NCBI GenBank assembly: GCA_018399395.1
Contig: JAGYOI010000073.1
Coordinates: forward strand, 1 to 6,689
Reading direction: 5' to 3'
Origin: Prolixibacteraceae bacterium
GTDB taxonomy: Bacteria > Bacteroidota > Bacteroidia > Bacteroidales > Prolixibacteraceae
Length of the DNA: 6,689 bases
Shown here piece by piece: positions 1 to 6,682 of the stretch. The notes under the pieces were generated by a model. That model searched no databases and was not told the origin of the DNA. It saw nothing but the letters and a program-made list of their open reading frames with translations. Numbering within the stretch: the first letter of the stretch is position 1; every line of letters starts with the position of its first letter. A program made the position numbers and the translations under genes.

Positions 1-7
1 TATAAAT

Positions 8-47
8 AACAAATGCCGTATCGCTTTAAGCGTATACGGCATTTGTT
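8..47 (-). terminator. Strong hairpin terminator ending the operon after proA
   Basis: Arms at 8-21 (AACAAATGCCGTAT) and 34-47 (ATACGGCATTTGTT) are perfect reverse complements over 14 bp. The stem continues inside as CGCT (22-25) with AGCG (29-32) around a TTA loop, leaving a single unpaired base at 33. On the minus strand the hairpin ends in TT followed by ATTTATA, an imperfect U-rich tail; on the plus strand it is followed by TTG within a TTTTG run. It lies 20 nt past the proA stop. It is most likely an intrinsic terminator for the operon and may also work on a convergent transcript from the left, though no such gene is visible. Confidence 0.85.
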
Positions 48-67
48 TTGATTAACAGAATGTGGCA

Positions 68-1315
68 TCAAGGCCTTACCTGCCCGTAACCTTCAATAAT
101 ATATTTATACGATGTGAGCTCTTCAAGTGCCATGGGTCCCCTGGCATGTAGCTTTTGAGTTGAAATACCTATTTCAGCCCCTAAGCCAAATTGTGCCCCA
201 TCGGTATAAGCTGTTGATGTATTAGAATATACCGATGAAGCATCAATTAACTTACGGAACAAACTTATCCGCTCTTTGTCTTCCGAAATGATTGCCTCAC
301 TGTGCTTCGAGGTATAATTTGAAATGTGTTCTATTGCTTCATTAAATGTAGCTGCAGTTTTGATGGCCATTTTATATGATAAAAATTCTGTCCCAAATGA
401 TTCGTCATTAGCTTCTTCTAATAAATCTTTTGGATAATTGCCATCAAGCACCCGATATGCCTGTTCATCGGCATAAATAACAACATCTTTTTCGATTAAC
501 TTTTCTACAATATATGGTAAATCTGATAAACGTTTTTCTTCAATTACCAGGCAATCGAGTGCATTACAAACACTCACCCTGCGTGTTTTCGCGTTAAAAA
601 CAATTTCACGCCCTTTTTCCTTATCACCAAATTCATCGAAATAGGTATGGCAAATACCTGCCCCGGTTTCGATTACAGGGATTGTTGCATTTTCACGGAC
701 AAAATTAATCAGGTTTTGGCTACCGCGTGGTATAATTAAATCGACATATCCTTGTGCATTGAGCAACTGGGCTGTTTCTTCACGACCGGCAGGTAATAGG
801 GTCAGGACATTCTCATCAACTTCATACTTTTTCAGCACATTGCGAATAATCTCCACAATTGCAGTGTTTGAGTCAATAGCATCACTACCACCTTTTAGCA
901 CACAGGCATTACCTGATTTTAAACACAAAGAAAAAACATCAAACGTTACATTTGGCCGGGCTTCGTATATTATACCAATAACCCCAAACGCCACACTTGT
1001 TTTAGTAATTTTCAATCCGTTTGGCCGGATCGTTTCTGAAAGAATACGGCCAACCGGTGATGGTAATAATGCAACATTTTTCATATCAGAAGCAATACCT
1101 TCGATACGCTCAGGACTTAATTGCAAACGGTCGTATTTAGGATCACTTTTATCCATTCGCGATAAATCCTTTTTATTCTCAAATAGTATTTTATCGGTAT
1201 AAGTAATGGCAGCATCAGCTACTTCGTTTAAAACATTATTGATTGTATCAACATCCAACAAATTTAAAGTTCGGCTGGCTTTCAGTACTTTTTCAAAAAT
1301 AGGTTTGCAGTCCAT
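68..1315 (-). CDS. proA: Glutamate-5-semialdehyde dehydrogenase (gamma-glutamyl phosphate reductase)
   Basis: This enzyme reduces gamma-glutamyl phosphate, made by ProB, to glutamate-5-semialdehyde with NADPH; the product cyclises to the ProC substrate. The 415-residue protein belongs to the aldehyde dehydrogenase superfamily and has the usual ProA length. It shows [17 protein letters not shown] (111-127), [12 protein letters not shown] (132-143), the [14 protein letters not shown] segment (193-206), and [18 protein letters not shown] (212-229). The catalytic cysteine is C250 in [17 protein letters not shown], and the terminal [16 protein letters not shown] block starts at 390. The ATG at 1315 matches family starts and has no clear Shine-Dalgarno. 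It follows proB by 12 nt. ProB and ProA are known to act as a pair that channels a labile acyl phosphate, which fits adjacent genes. It is the last gene of the transcription unit, with a hairpin terminator 20 nt beyond its stop. Confidence 0.97.
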   Translation of the reverse strand: MDCKPIFEKVLKASRTLNLLDVDTINNVLNEVADAAITYTDKILFENKKDLSRMDKSDPKYDRLQLSPERIEGIASDMKNVALLPSPVGRILSETIRPNGLKITKTSVAFGVIGIIYEARPNVTFDVFSLCLKSGNACVLKGGSDAIDSNTAIVEIIRNVLKKYEVDENVLTLLPAGREETAQLLNAQGYVDLIIPRGSQNLINFVRENATIPVIETGAGICHTYFDEFGDKEKGREIVFNAKTRRVSVCNALDCLVIEEKRLSDLPYIVEKLIEKDVVIYADEQAYRVLDGNYPKDLLEEANDESFGTEFLSYKMAIKTAATFNEAIEHISNYTSKHSEAIISEDKERISLFRKLIDASSVYSNTSTAYTDGAQFGLGAEIGISTQKLHARGPMALEELTSYKYIIEGYGQVRP

Positions 1316-1327
1316 ATCGGTTATGTT

Positions 1328-2419
1328 TTATTCGTAAAGAAACATATAATCGTAATAAATTAAAGGTTTTGGTGCTTTTTTACCAATTAATTCCCTGGCA
1401 TCATCTGAGCTGTATTGTGATTTTCCCAACCCCAGTTGGTTGCCTTTTTCATCTTGAATGCGAATAATATCCCCTCTTTTAAAGAACCCTTCAATACTGG
1501 TAACCCCTATTAAAAGCAAACTGTTGGCATTCATATCAAAAAGAGCTTCTTTGGCCCCATCATTGATAACAGCAACTCCTTTTGCAAAGCTATTGGAATG
1601 TGCAAGCCATTTTTTACTGCTTTTAAGTTTTTTTCCATTGGGGATAAACCTCGTAAAAGGAATATTATCATTATTCAAAATGCCACTAATAATATTTTCG
1701 CGGGTTCCGTTGGCTATGAAAACATCAATCCCTTCGAGCGCAATTTTTCGGGCCACACTGTATTTTGTATGCATCCCTCCACGTCCAAAGCCAGATTTTT
1801 GCATCAGTATAAAACGCTCATAACTTCGGTTTGATGCCTTTATTTCAGGTATTATTGTTGATGTTCCATCACTTGGGTTGCCATTGTATATCCCGTCAAC
1901 ATTAGACAATATGAGCAAAGCCTGACATCCCATCATCGATGAGATTAATCCGGAAAGCTCATCATTGTCGGTAAACATTAATTCTGTAACCGAAATTGTA
2001 TCGTTTTCATTCACAATCGGAATAACATTGTTATCGAGCATTGTGCTAATGCAATTCTTCATATTAAGGTAATGTCTCCGATCGCTGAAGTTTTCTTTCG
2101 TTGTAAGCACTTGTGCACAATGAAAACCATGTTTGGCAAACAATTCTGCGTAAAGGTTAATAAGTTTAACCTGACCTACTGCCGACCATAATTGCCGTGC
2201 AGAGACTGCATCCATTCTATTTGATTCAGTTAAAACTGCACGACCGGCTGCGACAGCACCGGAAGAAACCAGCACTACTTCAATTCCAAGTTCCCTTACC
2301 TTGCTGATTTGCTCAACCAAATGAGATATTCGCCCGATATCCAATTTTCCATTGGTGCCGGTAAGCACATTGCTGCCAACTTTAACGGCTATTCGTTTAT
2401 ATGATTGTTTGTGACTCAA
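1328..2419 (-). CDS. proB: Glutamate 5-kinase with C-terminal PUA domain, TTG start
   Basis: This kinase phosphorylates glutamate on the gamma-carboxylate with ATP, the first and usually proline-inhibited step of proline synthesis. With the chosen TTG start the protein has 363 residues, close to the 367 of the E. coli enzyme. The amino-acid-kinase domain shows KVGSNVLTG (13-21), VSSGAVAAGR (51-60), NENDTISVTE (138-147), TDNDELSG (150-157), LSNVDGIY and GRGGMHTK (212-219). A PUA domain follows from about 262, with GVTSIEGFFKRGDIIRI and YSSDDARELIGKK. No in-frame ATG exists near the start: a stop lies at 2450-2452, and the only in-frame start-like codons are TTG at 2446 and TTG at 2419. The second is preceded, 8 nt away, by AAAAGG (2428-2433), so I prefer it; the first would give 372 residues. 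An out-of-frame ATG reading frame overlaps this start. proA follows after 12 nt. Confidence 0.92.
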   Translation of the reverse strand: MSHKQSYKRIAVKVGSNVLTGTNGKLDIGRISHLVEQISKVRELGIEVVLVSSGAVAAGRAVLTESNRMDAVSARQLWSAVGQVKLINLYAELFAKHGFHCAQVLTTKENFSDRRHYLNMKNCISTMLDNNVIPIVNENDTISVTELMFTDNDELSGLISSMMGCQALLILSNVDGIYNGNPSDGTSTIIPEIKASNRSYERFILMQKSGFGRGGMHTKYSVARKIALEGIDVFIANGTRENIISGILNNDNIPFTRFIPNGKKLKSSKKWLAHSNSFAKGVAVINDGAKEALFDMNANSLLLIGVTSIEGFFKRGDIIRIQDEKGNQLGLGKSQYSSDDARELIGKKAPKPLIYYDYMFLYE

Positions 2420-2427
2420 AACATCTA

Positions 2428-2433
2428 CCTTTT
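2428..2433 (-). promoter_or_regulatory. Shine-Dalgarno supporting the TTG start of proB
   Basis: AAAAGG on the minus strand sits 8 nt before the TTG at 2419-2417, a suitable spacing. It is the clearest Shine-Dalgarno-like site in the window, the other genes having only A-rich leaders. It decides between the two candidate TTG starts, because the TTG at 2446 has no purine-rich site before it. Confidence 0.6.
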
Positions 2434-2440
2434 GTAAAGC

Positions 2441-2452
2441 TGACAAATGTCA
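2441..2452. repeat. Short dyad TGACA-TT-TGTCA at the proB leader
   Basis: On the minus strand TGACATTTGTCA has 5-bp perfect arms around TT. It spans the in-frame stop upstream of proB and the upstream TTG. Such a short dyad could be a protein-binding half-site pair or a coincidence. It has no second copy that I noticed in the window. Confidence 0.2.
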
Positions 2453-2471
2453 TAAAATAAAGATGAAAAGC

Positions 2472-2479
2472 CAAATTTA
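2472..2479 (-). promoter_or_regulatory. Possible internal promoter (-7 element) ahead of proB
   Basis: In the proC-proB gap the minus strand reads TAAATTTG, which fits the Bacteroidota -7 consensus TAnnTTTG. A start point would fall near 2465, leaving about 45 nt of leader before the TTG at 2419. No exact TTTG -33 element is present; only a T-run (TTATTTTT, 2503-2496) lies at about the right distance. This gap is the longest in the operon, so a secondary promoter for proB and proA is plausible but unproven. Confidence 0.3.
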
Positions 2480-2505
2480 TAGCCACTAATTGAGTAAAAA
2501 TAAGT

Positions 2506-3309
2506 TTATTTTTTTTGTTCAATTTTATTATACGAAGCCAAAAGCCCTTTGATAATTGAAGAACTGAACCCGGCATGTTCCATTTCGTTAAGCCCGGTAA
2601 TGGTGATACCTTTTGGGGTAGTAACTTTATCAATTTCAGCCTCGGGGTGCGAATTGTTTTCGAGTATTAGTTTAGATGCCCCCTTAGTAATTTGCGCGGC
2701 CATAATTTTAGCATCATCGGCACTAAAACCAATTTCAACACCAGCCTGTATGGCAGCACGGATAAAGCGCAGGGCAAATGCAATACCACATCCTGCCATT
2801 GCCGTGGCTGCCGGCATTTGCTCTTCAGGTATAAACAATACCTGGCCAAGCTGGCTAAATAGTTTTTGAATATCAGATTTAGCTTCTGGAGTGGAATTAT
2901 GTTCTGAAATGCACGACATTGATTCACGGATGGCTATTCCGGTATTCGGCATTACCCTGAACAGTGTTGGTTTACAATCTAAACGATCGTAAATATGCGA
3001 TGATAGCACTCCGGTAACACATGAAACCAGAACCGGGTTGTTGGCTTTAATTTCATCTTTGATATCATCAAGCAATCCGTCAATTTGCCAAGGCTTAACA
3101 ACCAGCATCACCAAATCGCATTCAGAAACAGCCTTTTTATTTTTATCGGTAACATTATAGCCCTGTTCTGACAGGTTTTCAAGCCTTTTTGGATTACTTT
3201 CTGTAAGGATCAATCGATCTTTTGTTATAATTTCAGAAGCTATTAGCCCTTTGGCTATAGAAAAACCAAGATTTCCGGCACCAATTATGGCAATTTTATC
3301 TGTATTCAT
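2506..3309 (-). CDS. proC: Pyrroline-5-carboxylate reductase
   Basis: This enzyme reduces 1-pyrroline-5-carboxylate to L-proline with NAD(P)H, the last proline step, in the cytoplasm. The 267-residue protein has the usual length. It begins with the dinucleotide-binding motif GAGNLG (10-15) in KIAIIGAGNLGFSIAKGL, continues with VVKPWQI (70-76) and RVMPNTGIAIRES (118-130), and carries the helical dimerisation domain from about 165. The family signature is DKVTTPKGITITGLNEMEHAGF (227-248), where many relatives read SPGGTTIAGL. The ACG stretch is AGCGIAFALRFIRAA (172-186). The ATG at 3309 matches the family N-terminus. It starts 12 nt after the aminotransferase stop, with the weak A-rich leader AAAGAAAATACACA, so it is clearly in the same operon. 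Its stop overlaps an A/T-only inverted repeat (2496-2513) at the edge of the proC-proB gap. Confidence 0.96.
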   Translation of the reverse strand: MNTDKIAIIGAGNLGFSIAKGLIASEIITKDRLILTESNPKRLENLSEQGYNVTDKNKKAVSECDLVMLVVKPWQIDGLLDDIKDEIKANNPVLVSCVTGVLSSHIYDRLDCKPTLFRVMPNTGIAIRESMSCISEHNSTPEAKSDIQKLFSQLGQVLFIPEEQMPAATAMAGCGIAFALRFIRAAIQAGVEIGFSADDAKIMAAQITKGASKLILENNSHPEAEIDKVTTPKGITITGLNEMEHAGFSSSIIKGLLASYNKIEQKK

Positions 3310-3321
3310 TGTGTATTTTCT

Positions 3322-4452
3322 TTATAATTCGTCTAATACTTCTTTAAATTTCTGAATAAACAAAGTTGCGTTTTCTTTTTTCAGATTCAATGGTGGTAAT
3401 AACCTGATAATATGCTTACCCGAAACACCGGTAAATATTTTCTTTTCAAATAAAAGTTTTTTTCTGATTTCGGTTATTTCCTGTTCAAACTCAATTCCAA
3501 TCATTAACCCTAAACCACGAATTTCTTTTATCTGGTCAAATTTAGACAATTCATCCATTAAATACGAACCAACATCTAATGCATTCTGAATTAATTTTTG
3601 TGATTTTATAACATCGAGCACGGCAATACCTGCTGCACAAGCCAGGTGATTACCACCAAATGTAGTTCCGAGCATTCCGTAATCAGCATCAAAATCAGGA
3701 CTGATAAGCACACCGCCAATCGGAAAACCATTTCCCATTCCTTTAGCTGTTGTAACAACATCGGGCTTAATGCCGGCATACTGGAATGCAAAGAATTTAC
3801 CACTGCGTCCGTATCCCGATTGTACTTCATCCAGTATTAAAAAGGCTTCGTATTTTGTACATAATTCGCGTAAACCTTTCAAAAACGAACCATCGGGGAT
3901 TCTTATTCCACCTATCCCCTGTATTCCTTCAATTATTACAGCAGCCACATCACCTTTTGACAATTCAGACTCAACTGCAGTTAAATCATTAAGTGGCAGT
4001 ATTACAACATCGTCCCTGCGGTTTATTGGTGCAATAATTTTAGGGTTATCGGTTACTGCCACCGCACCGGATGTACGACCGTGAAATGCGTTTTTAAAAG
4101 AAATTACTTTCGACTTATTGGTCTTAAATGAAGCCAGTTTCAACGCATTTTCATTGGCCTCTGCCCCACTATTGCACAAGAACAATGAATATTCATCCAT
4201 TTTTGACAATTCGCCCAGTTTTTTGGCCAGTTCTTTTTGCAGAGGATTTTGAACAGAATTGGAATAAAAGCCAATTCGCTCAAGCTGGGATGAAATATTG
4301 GCAACATAATGAGGGTGCGAATGCCCGATTGAAATTACAGCATGGCCCCCGTACAAATCGAGATAACGTTGGCCGTTTTTATCGTAAACATACGAACCTT
4401 CAGCTTTTACCGGTTCAATATCGAATAAAGGATAAACATTAAATAAGTCCAT
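3322..4452 (-). CDS. argD: Acetyl/succinylornithine-type class III aminotransferase (ArgD-like)
   Basis: This PLP-dependent class III aminotransferase most likely transfers an amino group between glutamate and N-acylglutamate semialdehyde to give N-acylornithine. With the chosen start it has 376 residues. It shows the PLP phosphate-binding segment NSGAEANENALKLA (94-107), FHGRTSGAV (123-131) and the aspartate D208 in ILDEVQSGYGRSG that contacts the PLP ring nitrogen. The Schiff-base lysine is K237 in TTAKGMGNGFPIGG, followed by the GTTFGGNHLACAA loop. The open frame extends to a GTG at 4479, but family proteins start near MxLFxVYPLFDI, and the ATG at 4452 has an A-rich leader (CCCAAAAAACTC), so I chose 4452. 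Placement after argC supports acylornithine aminotransferase. The adjacent proC, proB and proA leave open ornithine aminotransferase activity (a RocD-like role) feeding proline. The family is certain; the substrate is inferred. Confidence 0.9.
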   Translation of the reverse strand: MDLFNVYPLFDIEPVKAEGSYVYDKNGQRYLDLYGGHAVISIGHSHPHYVANISSQLERIGFYSNSVQNPLQKELAKKLGELSKMDEYSLFLCNSGAEANENALKLASFKTNKSKVISFKNAFHGRTSGAVAVTDNPKIIAPINRRDDVVILPLNDLTAVESELSKGDVAAVIIEGIQGIGGIRIPDGSFLKGLRELCTKYEAFLILDEVQSGYGRSGKFFAFQYAGIKPDVVTTAKGMGNGFPIGGVLISPDFDADYGMLGTTFGGNHLACAAGIAVLDVIKSQKLIQNALDVGSYLMDELSKFDQIKEIRGLGLMIGIEFEQEITEIRKKLLFEKKIFTGVSGKHIIRLLPPLNLKKENATLFIQKFKEVLDEL

Positions 4453-4483
4453 AATTGAGTTTTTTGGGTATACATGCACCCAT
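4439..4483 (-). other. Possible 14-codon minicistron overlapping the argD-type start
   Basis: An out-of-frame ATG at 4483 reads MGACIPKKLNYGLI and stops with TAA at 4441-4439, some 9 nt beyond the preferred aminotransferase ATG (4452-4450). It resembles the arrangement at proB, with a short frame closing just inside the next gene. No Shine-Dalgarno is visible and no regulatory codon run is present. I list it as an observation only. Confidence 0.15.
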
Positions 4484-4498
4484 AATTTTACAACTAGT

Positions 4499-5479
4499 TT
4501 AAAAAGCCGACGGCTTCATATAAAGACCGGCTTTTTGTTCCAGTCCGAACATGATATTCATATTTTGGACGGCCTGGCCCGATGCCCCCTTTATCAGATT
4601 ATCAGTTATGCTGATAACGAGCAATTTATCATCGTGCTTCATTAAGTATAACAAGCATTTGTTGGTGTTTACAACCTGCTTTAAATCAGGATTTTCGTCT
4701 ACCACATGAACAAAGGGGCATTCCCCGTAATATTCTTTGTAAAGCCCTACAGCTTTTTCAATACTATCATCAAACTTTGTATAGGCAGTTACATAAATCC
4801 CACGGGGGTGGTTACCACGAAGTGGAATAAAATTCAATGCTGTGGCATATGAACTTTGTAACTGCTTTAAGCTCTGGTTTATTTCACCAAGGTGTTGGTG
4901 TTCAAATATTTTATATGCCGAAAGATTATTGTTTCGCCAGCTAAAATGCGATGTACGTGTTGGATTTTGTCCGGCACCGGTTGATCCGGTAATGGCATTA
5001 ACATGAATTTCGTCGGATATCAAATTATTGGCAGCCAGTGGTAGTAATGCTAATTGAATACCAGTGGCAAAACAACCGGGATTGGCAATATACTGAGCCT
5101 TTTCAATGTCAACGATGTTCATTTCAGGCAGTCCGTAAACAAAAGAATTACCGTCTCGTTTCAAACGATAATCATGGCTCAAATCAATTACCTTTAATGT
5201 TGAAGGCAATTCATTTTCTTCCATAAACTCAACCGATTTGCCATGCCCCATGCAAAGAAAAATTACATCAAGGCCTTCAAAATTCATTTCGCTGCTGAAA
5301 AATAAATCAGTATCACCTAGCAAATCCTTATGAATATCAGTTACCTTGTTACCCGCATTACTGGTGCTGTGTATAAACGTAACTTCAGCTCCCGGGTGAT
5401 TCAATAATATTCTTAACAGTTCACCGGCCGTATAGCCGGCTCCCCCAATAATTCCTACTTTAATCATAAATTTAGACAT
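4499..5479 (-). CDS. argC: N-acetyl- (or N-succinyl-) gamma-glutamyl-phosphate reductase
   Basis: This NADPH-dependent reductase converts N-acyl-glutamyl-5-phosphate to N-acyl-glutamate semialdehyde in arginine synthesis. The 326-residue protein shows the nucleotide-binding Rossmann start VGIIGGAGYTAGELLRIL (8-25) and the catalytic cysteine C136 in NPGCFATG. It also has the substrate loop GSTGAGQNPTR (165-175), the catalytic histidine H196 in HQHLGEI, and the closing signature DNLIKGASGQAVQNMN (293-308). Family proteins usually begin close to MIKVGIIGGAGYTAG, so the second in-frame ATG at 5467 (giving 322 residues) is as likely as the upstream ATG at 5479. Neither has a clear Shine-Dalgarno. 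Some Bacteroidota make arginine through succinylated intermediates, so the acyl group cannot be decided from this gene alone. The gene lies 6 nt after argG (18 nt with the later start). Its last codons overlap a terminator-like inverted repeat. Confidence 0.96.
   Translation of the reverse strand: MSKFMIKVGIIGGAGYTAGELLRILLNHPGAEVTFIHSTSNAGNKVTDIHKDLLGDTDLFFSSEMNFEGLDVIFLCMGHGKSVEFMEENELPSTLKVIDLSHDYRLKRDGNSFVYGLPEMNIVDIEKAQYIANPGCFATGIQLALLPLAANNLISDEIHVNAITGSTGAGQNPTRTSHFSWRNNNLSAYKIFEHQHLGEINQSLKQLQSSYATALNFIPLRGNHPRGIYVTAYTKFDDSIEKAVGLYKEYYGECPFVHVVDENPDLKQVVNTNKCLLYLMKHDDKLLVISITDNLIKGASGQAVQNMNIMFGLEQKAGLYMKPSAF
4501..4536 (-). terminator. Terminator-like inverted repeat in the last codons of argC
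   Basis: On the minus strand AAAAAGCCG (4536-4528) is a perfect reverse complement of CGGCTTTTT (4509-4501), with 18 nt between. A second, competing fold uses the nearer AAGCCG and CGGCTT (4504-4516, one central base, so about 5 bp around a 3-nt loop). Both end in a run of five T, directly before the argC stop and ahead of the 46-nt leader of the aminotransferase. Sequence shows the repeats; a role in partial termination or in mRNA end protection is inference. The codons specify ordinary C-terminal residues (KAGLYMKPSAF), so the repeat could also be chance. Confidence 0.4.
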
Positions 5480-5485
5480 TAGTAG

Positions 5486-6682
5486 TTAAAAATCTTTGTT
5501 TACTGAATTGTAAACTTTCAGTGATGTTCCCAGGATTTTTGTGAACCCTTTTACATCGTCCGAAGTCCAGGCTTTGTTCATTTCTCCGTACTCTCCAAAT
5601 TCGGCTTTCATTAAATCGTTAGGACTTTCAACGCCCACTAATTGGAAACTGTATGGACGGAGCTTGATGATGACCTCTCCCGTTACTGAGTTTTGTGTGT
5701 TTTCAAGAAACTTTTCGATATCACGCATAACCGGTTCAAGGTATAACGACTCGTGCAAGAACATCCCGTACCAGTTGCCCAATTGCTCTTTCCAGTATTG
5801 CTGCCATTTGGTGAGGGTATGCTTTTCGAGCATTTGGTGCGCTTTAATAATCAGCATCGGGGCGGCTGCTTCGAAACCAACACGGCCTTTAATGCCAATA
5901 ATTGTATCGCCAACGTGCATATCGCGGCCGATGGCATATTTTGATCCAATGGCCTCAACAGCCCTGATGGCTTCAATTTTATTATCATATTTTTTTCCGT
6001 CAACCGTAACAATCTCACCTTTCTCGAAACCAATCTTCAGCTCCTTTTCTTCTTTTTCTGTCAACTGGCTGGGATATGCTTCCTCTGGCAAGGTAAGTTC
6101 CGATTTTAATGTTTCCTTGCCCCCAACACTAGTTCCCCAAAGGCCGGCATTAATTGAGTATTCCATTTTAGTGAAATCAGCTTCAAATCCGCCATCTTTC
6201 AGGTAATTGATTTCATATTCACGGGTGAGCTCCATGTCGCGTGTGGGGGTAAGAATCTTAATATCCGGGGCCAACACATCAAATGTTAAATCGAAGCGCA
6301 CCTGGTCGTTCCCTGCACCGGTACTTCCATGAGCTACATATTTTGCATCAATTTCTTTCGCGTATTGAATAATAGCAATGGCCTGAAAAATACGCTCCGA
6401 ACTTACCGAAATCGGATAAGTATTATTACGCAGCACATTTCCATACACCATATAGCGTATGCTCTTTTCGTAATATTCGTTTGTAACATCCAGTGCCACA
6501 TGCTTTTTTGCCCCCAGTTTATATGCCCTTTTTTCAATTTCGGCCAGTTCTTCATCCGAAAAACCACCGGTATTGGCAATAGCTGTGTAAATGTCAAGGT
6601 TTTTTTCTTTGGCAAGGTACATTGCACAAAACGACGTATCTAAGCCACCGCTAAAAGCTAAAACAACTTTTTTGTTTTCCAT
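5486..6682 (-). CDS. argG: Argininosuccinate synthase
   Basis: This cytoplasmic enzyme joins citrulline and aspartate using ATP to give argininosuccinate, the penultimate arginine step. The 398-residue protein is of usual family length. Visible are the ATP pyrophosphatase P-loop SGGLDTS (residues 11-17), the N-terminal adenine-nucleotide fold, and the substrate-binding segment HGSTGAGNDQVRF (118-130), where many relatives read GCTGKGND. Also present are EYSINAGLWGTSVGG (about 174-188) and the C-terminal segment GEVIIKLRPYSF. The region around YPISVSSER (89-97) differs from the common YPLGTSLARP form, which I take to be a lineage variant rather than damage. The ATG start follows family N-termini (MxxKKVVLAFSGG). 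Only 7 bases precede it, so its promoter and ribosome site are outside the window. It is the first visible gene of the operon, and argC follows after 6 nt. Family assignment is very secure. Confidence 0.97.
   Translation of the reverse strand: MENKKVVLAFSGGLDTSFCAMYLAKEKNLDIYTAIANTGGFSDEELAEIEKRAYKLGAKKHVALDVTNEYYEKSIRYMVYGNVLRNNTYPISVSSERIFQAIAIIQYAKEIDAKYVAHGSTGAGNDQVRFDLTFDVLAPDIKILTPTRDMELTREYEINYLKDGGFEADFTKMEYSINAGLWGTSVGGKETLKSELTLPEEAYPSQLTEKEEKELKIGFEKGEIVTVDGKKYDNKIEAIRAVEAIGSKYAIGRDMHVGDTIIGIKGRVGFEAAAPMLIIKAHQMLEKHTLTKWQQYWKEQLGNWYGMFLHESLYLEPVMRDIEKFLENTQNSVTGEVIIKLRPYSFQLVGVESPNDLMKAEFGEYGEMNKAWTSDDVKGFTKILGTSLKVYNSVNKDF

Larger units (their letters stand above)
2397..2453 (-). 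other. Possible 18-codon ATG minicistron overlapping the proB start
   Basis: An ATG at 2453, in a different frame from proB, opens an 18-residue frame (MTFVSFTKGRCFESQTII) that stops with TAA at 2399-2397, about 20 nt past the proB TTG. The peptide has no run of proline or arginine codons, so it does not look like a classical attenuator leader. Its overlap could couple proB translation to ribosomes ending there, or it may simply be chance in AT-rich DNA. Confidence 0.2.

Noticed and set aside
759..1202. A 147-codon plus-strand frame opposite proA
   Set aside because: It is antisense to conserved ProA coding sequence and has no domain or clear ribosome site. The similar plus-strand frames opposite proB, proC, the aminotransferase and argG are dismissed for the same reason.
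2496..2513. A/T-only inverted repeat AAAAATAA-AC-TTATTTTT at the proC stop
   Set aside because: It consists almost wholly of A and T runs, would form a very weak stem, and such palindromes are common in AT-rich gaps. It is not strong enough to call a terminator.
4465..4480. GGGT and ACCC arms before the aminotransferase start
   Set aside because: Only four base pairs match and the inner bases do not continue the stem, so no riboswitch or operator can be supported.
66..5279. A shared 12-base word CATCAAGGCCTT near 66 and near 5268
   Set aside because: It is contained in unrelated coding and end-of-gene contexts, has only two copies and is not extended on either side, so it is chance rather than a repeat family.
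5541..6206. A 221-codon open frame on the plus strand opposite argG
   Set aside because: It is fully antisense to a well-conserved gene, has no recognisable domain, and its composition follows from the argG codons. I treat it as a shadow frame.
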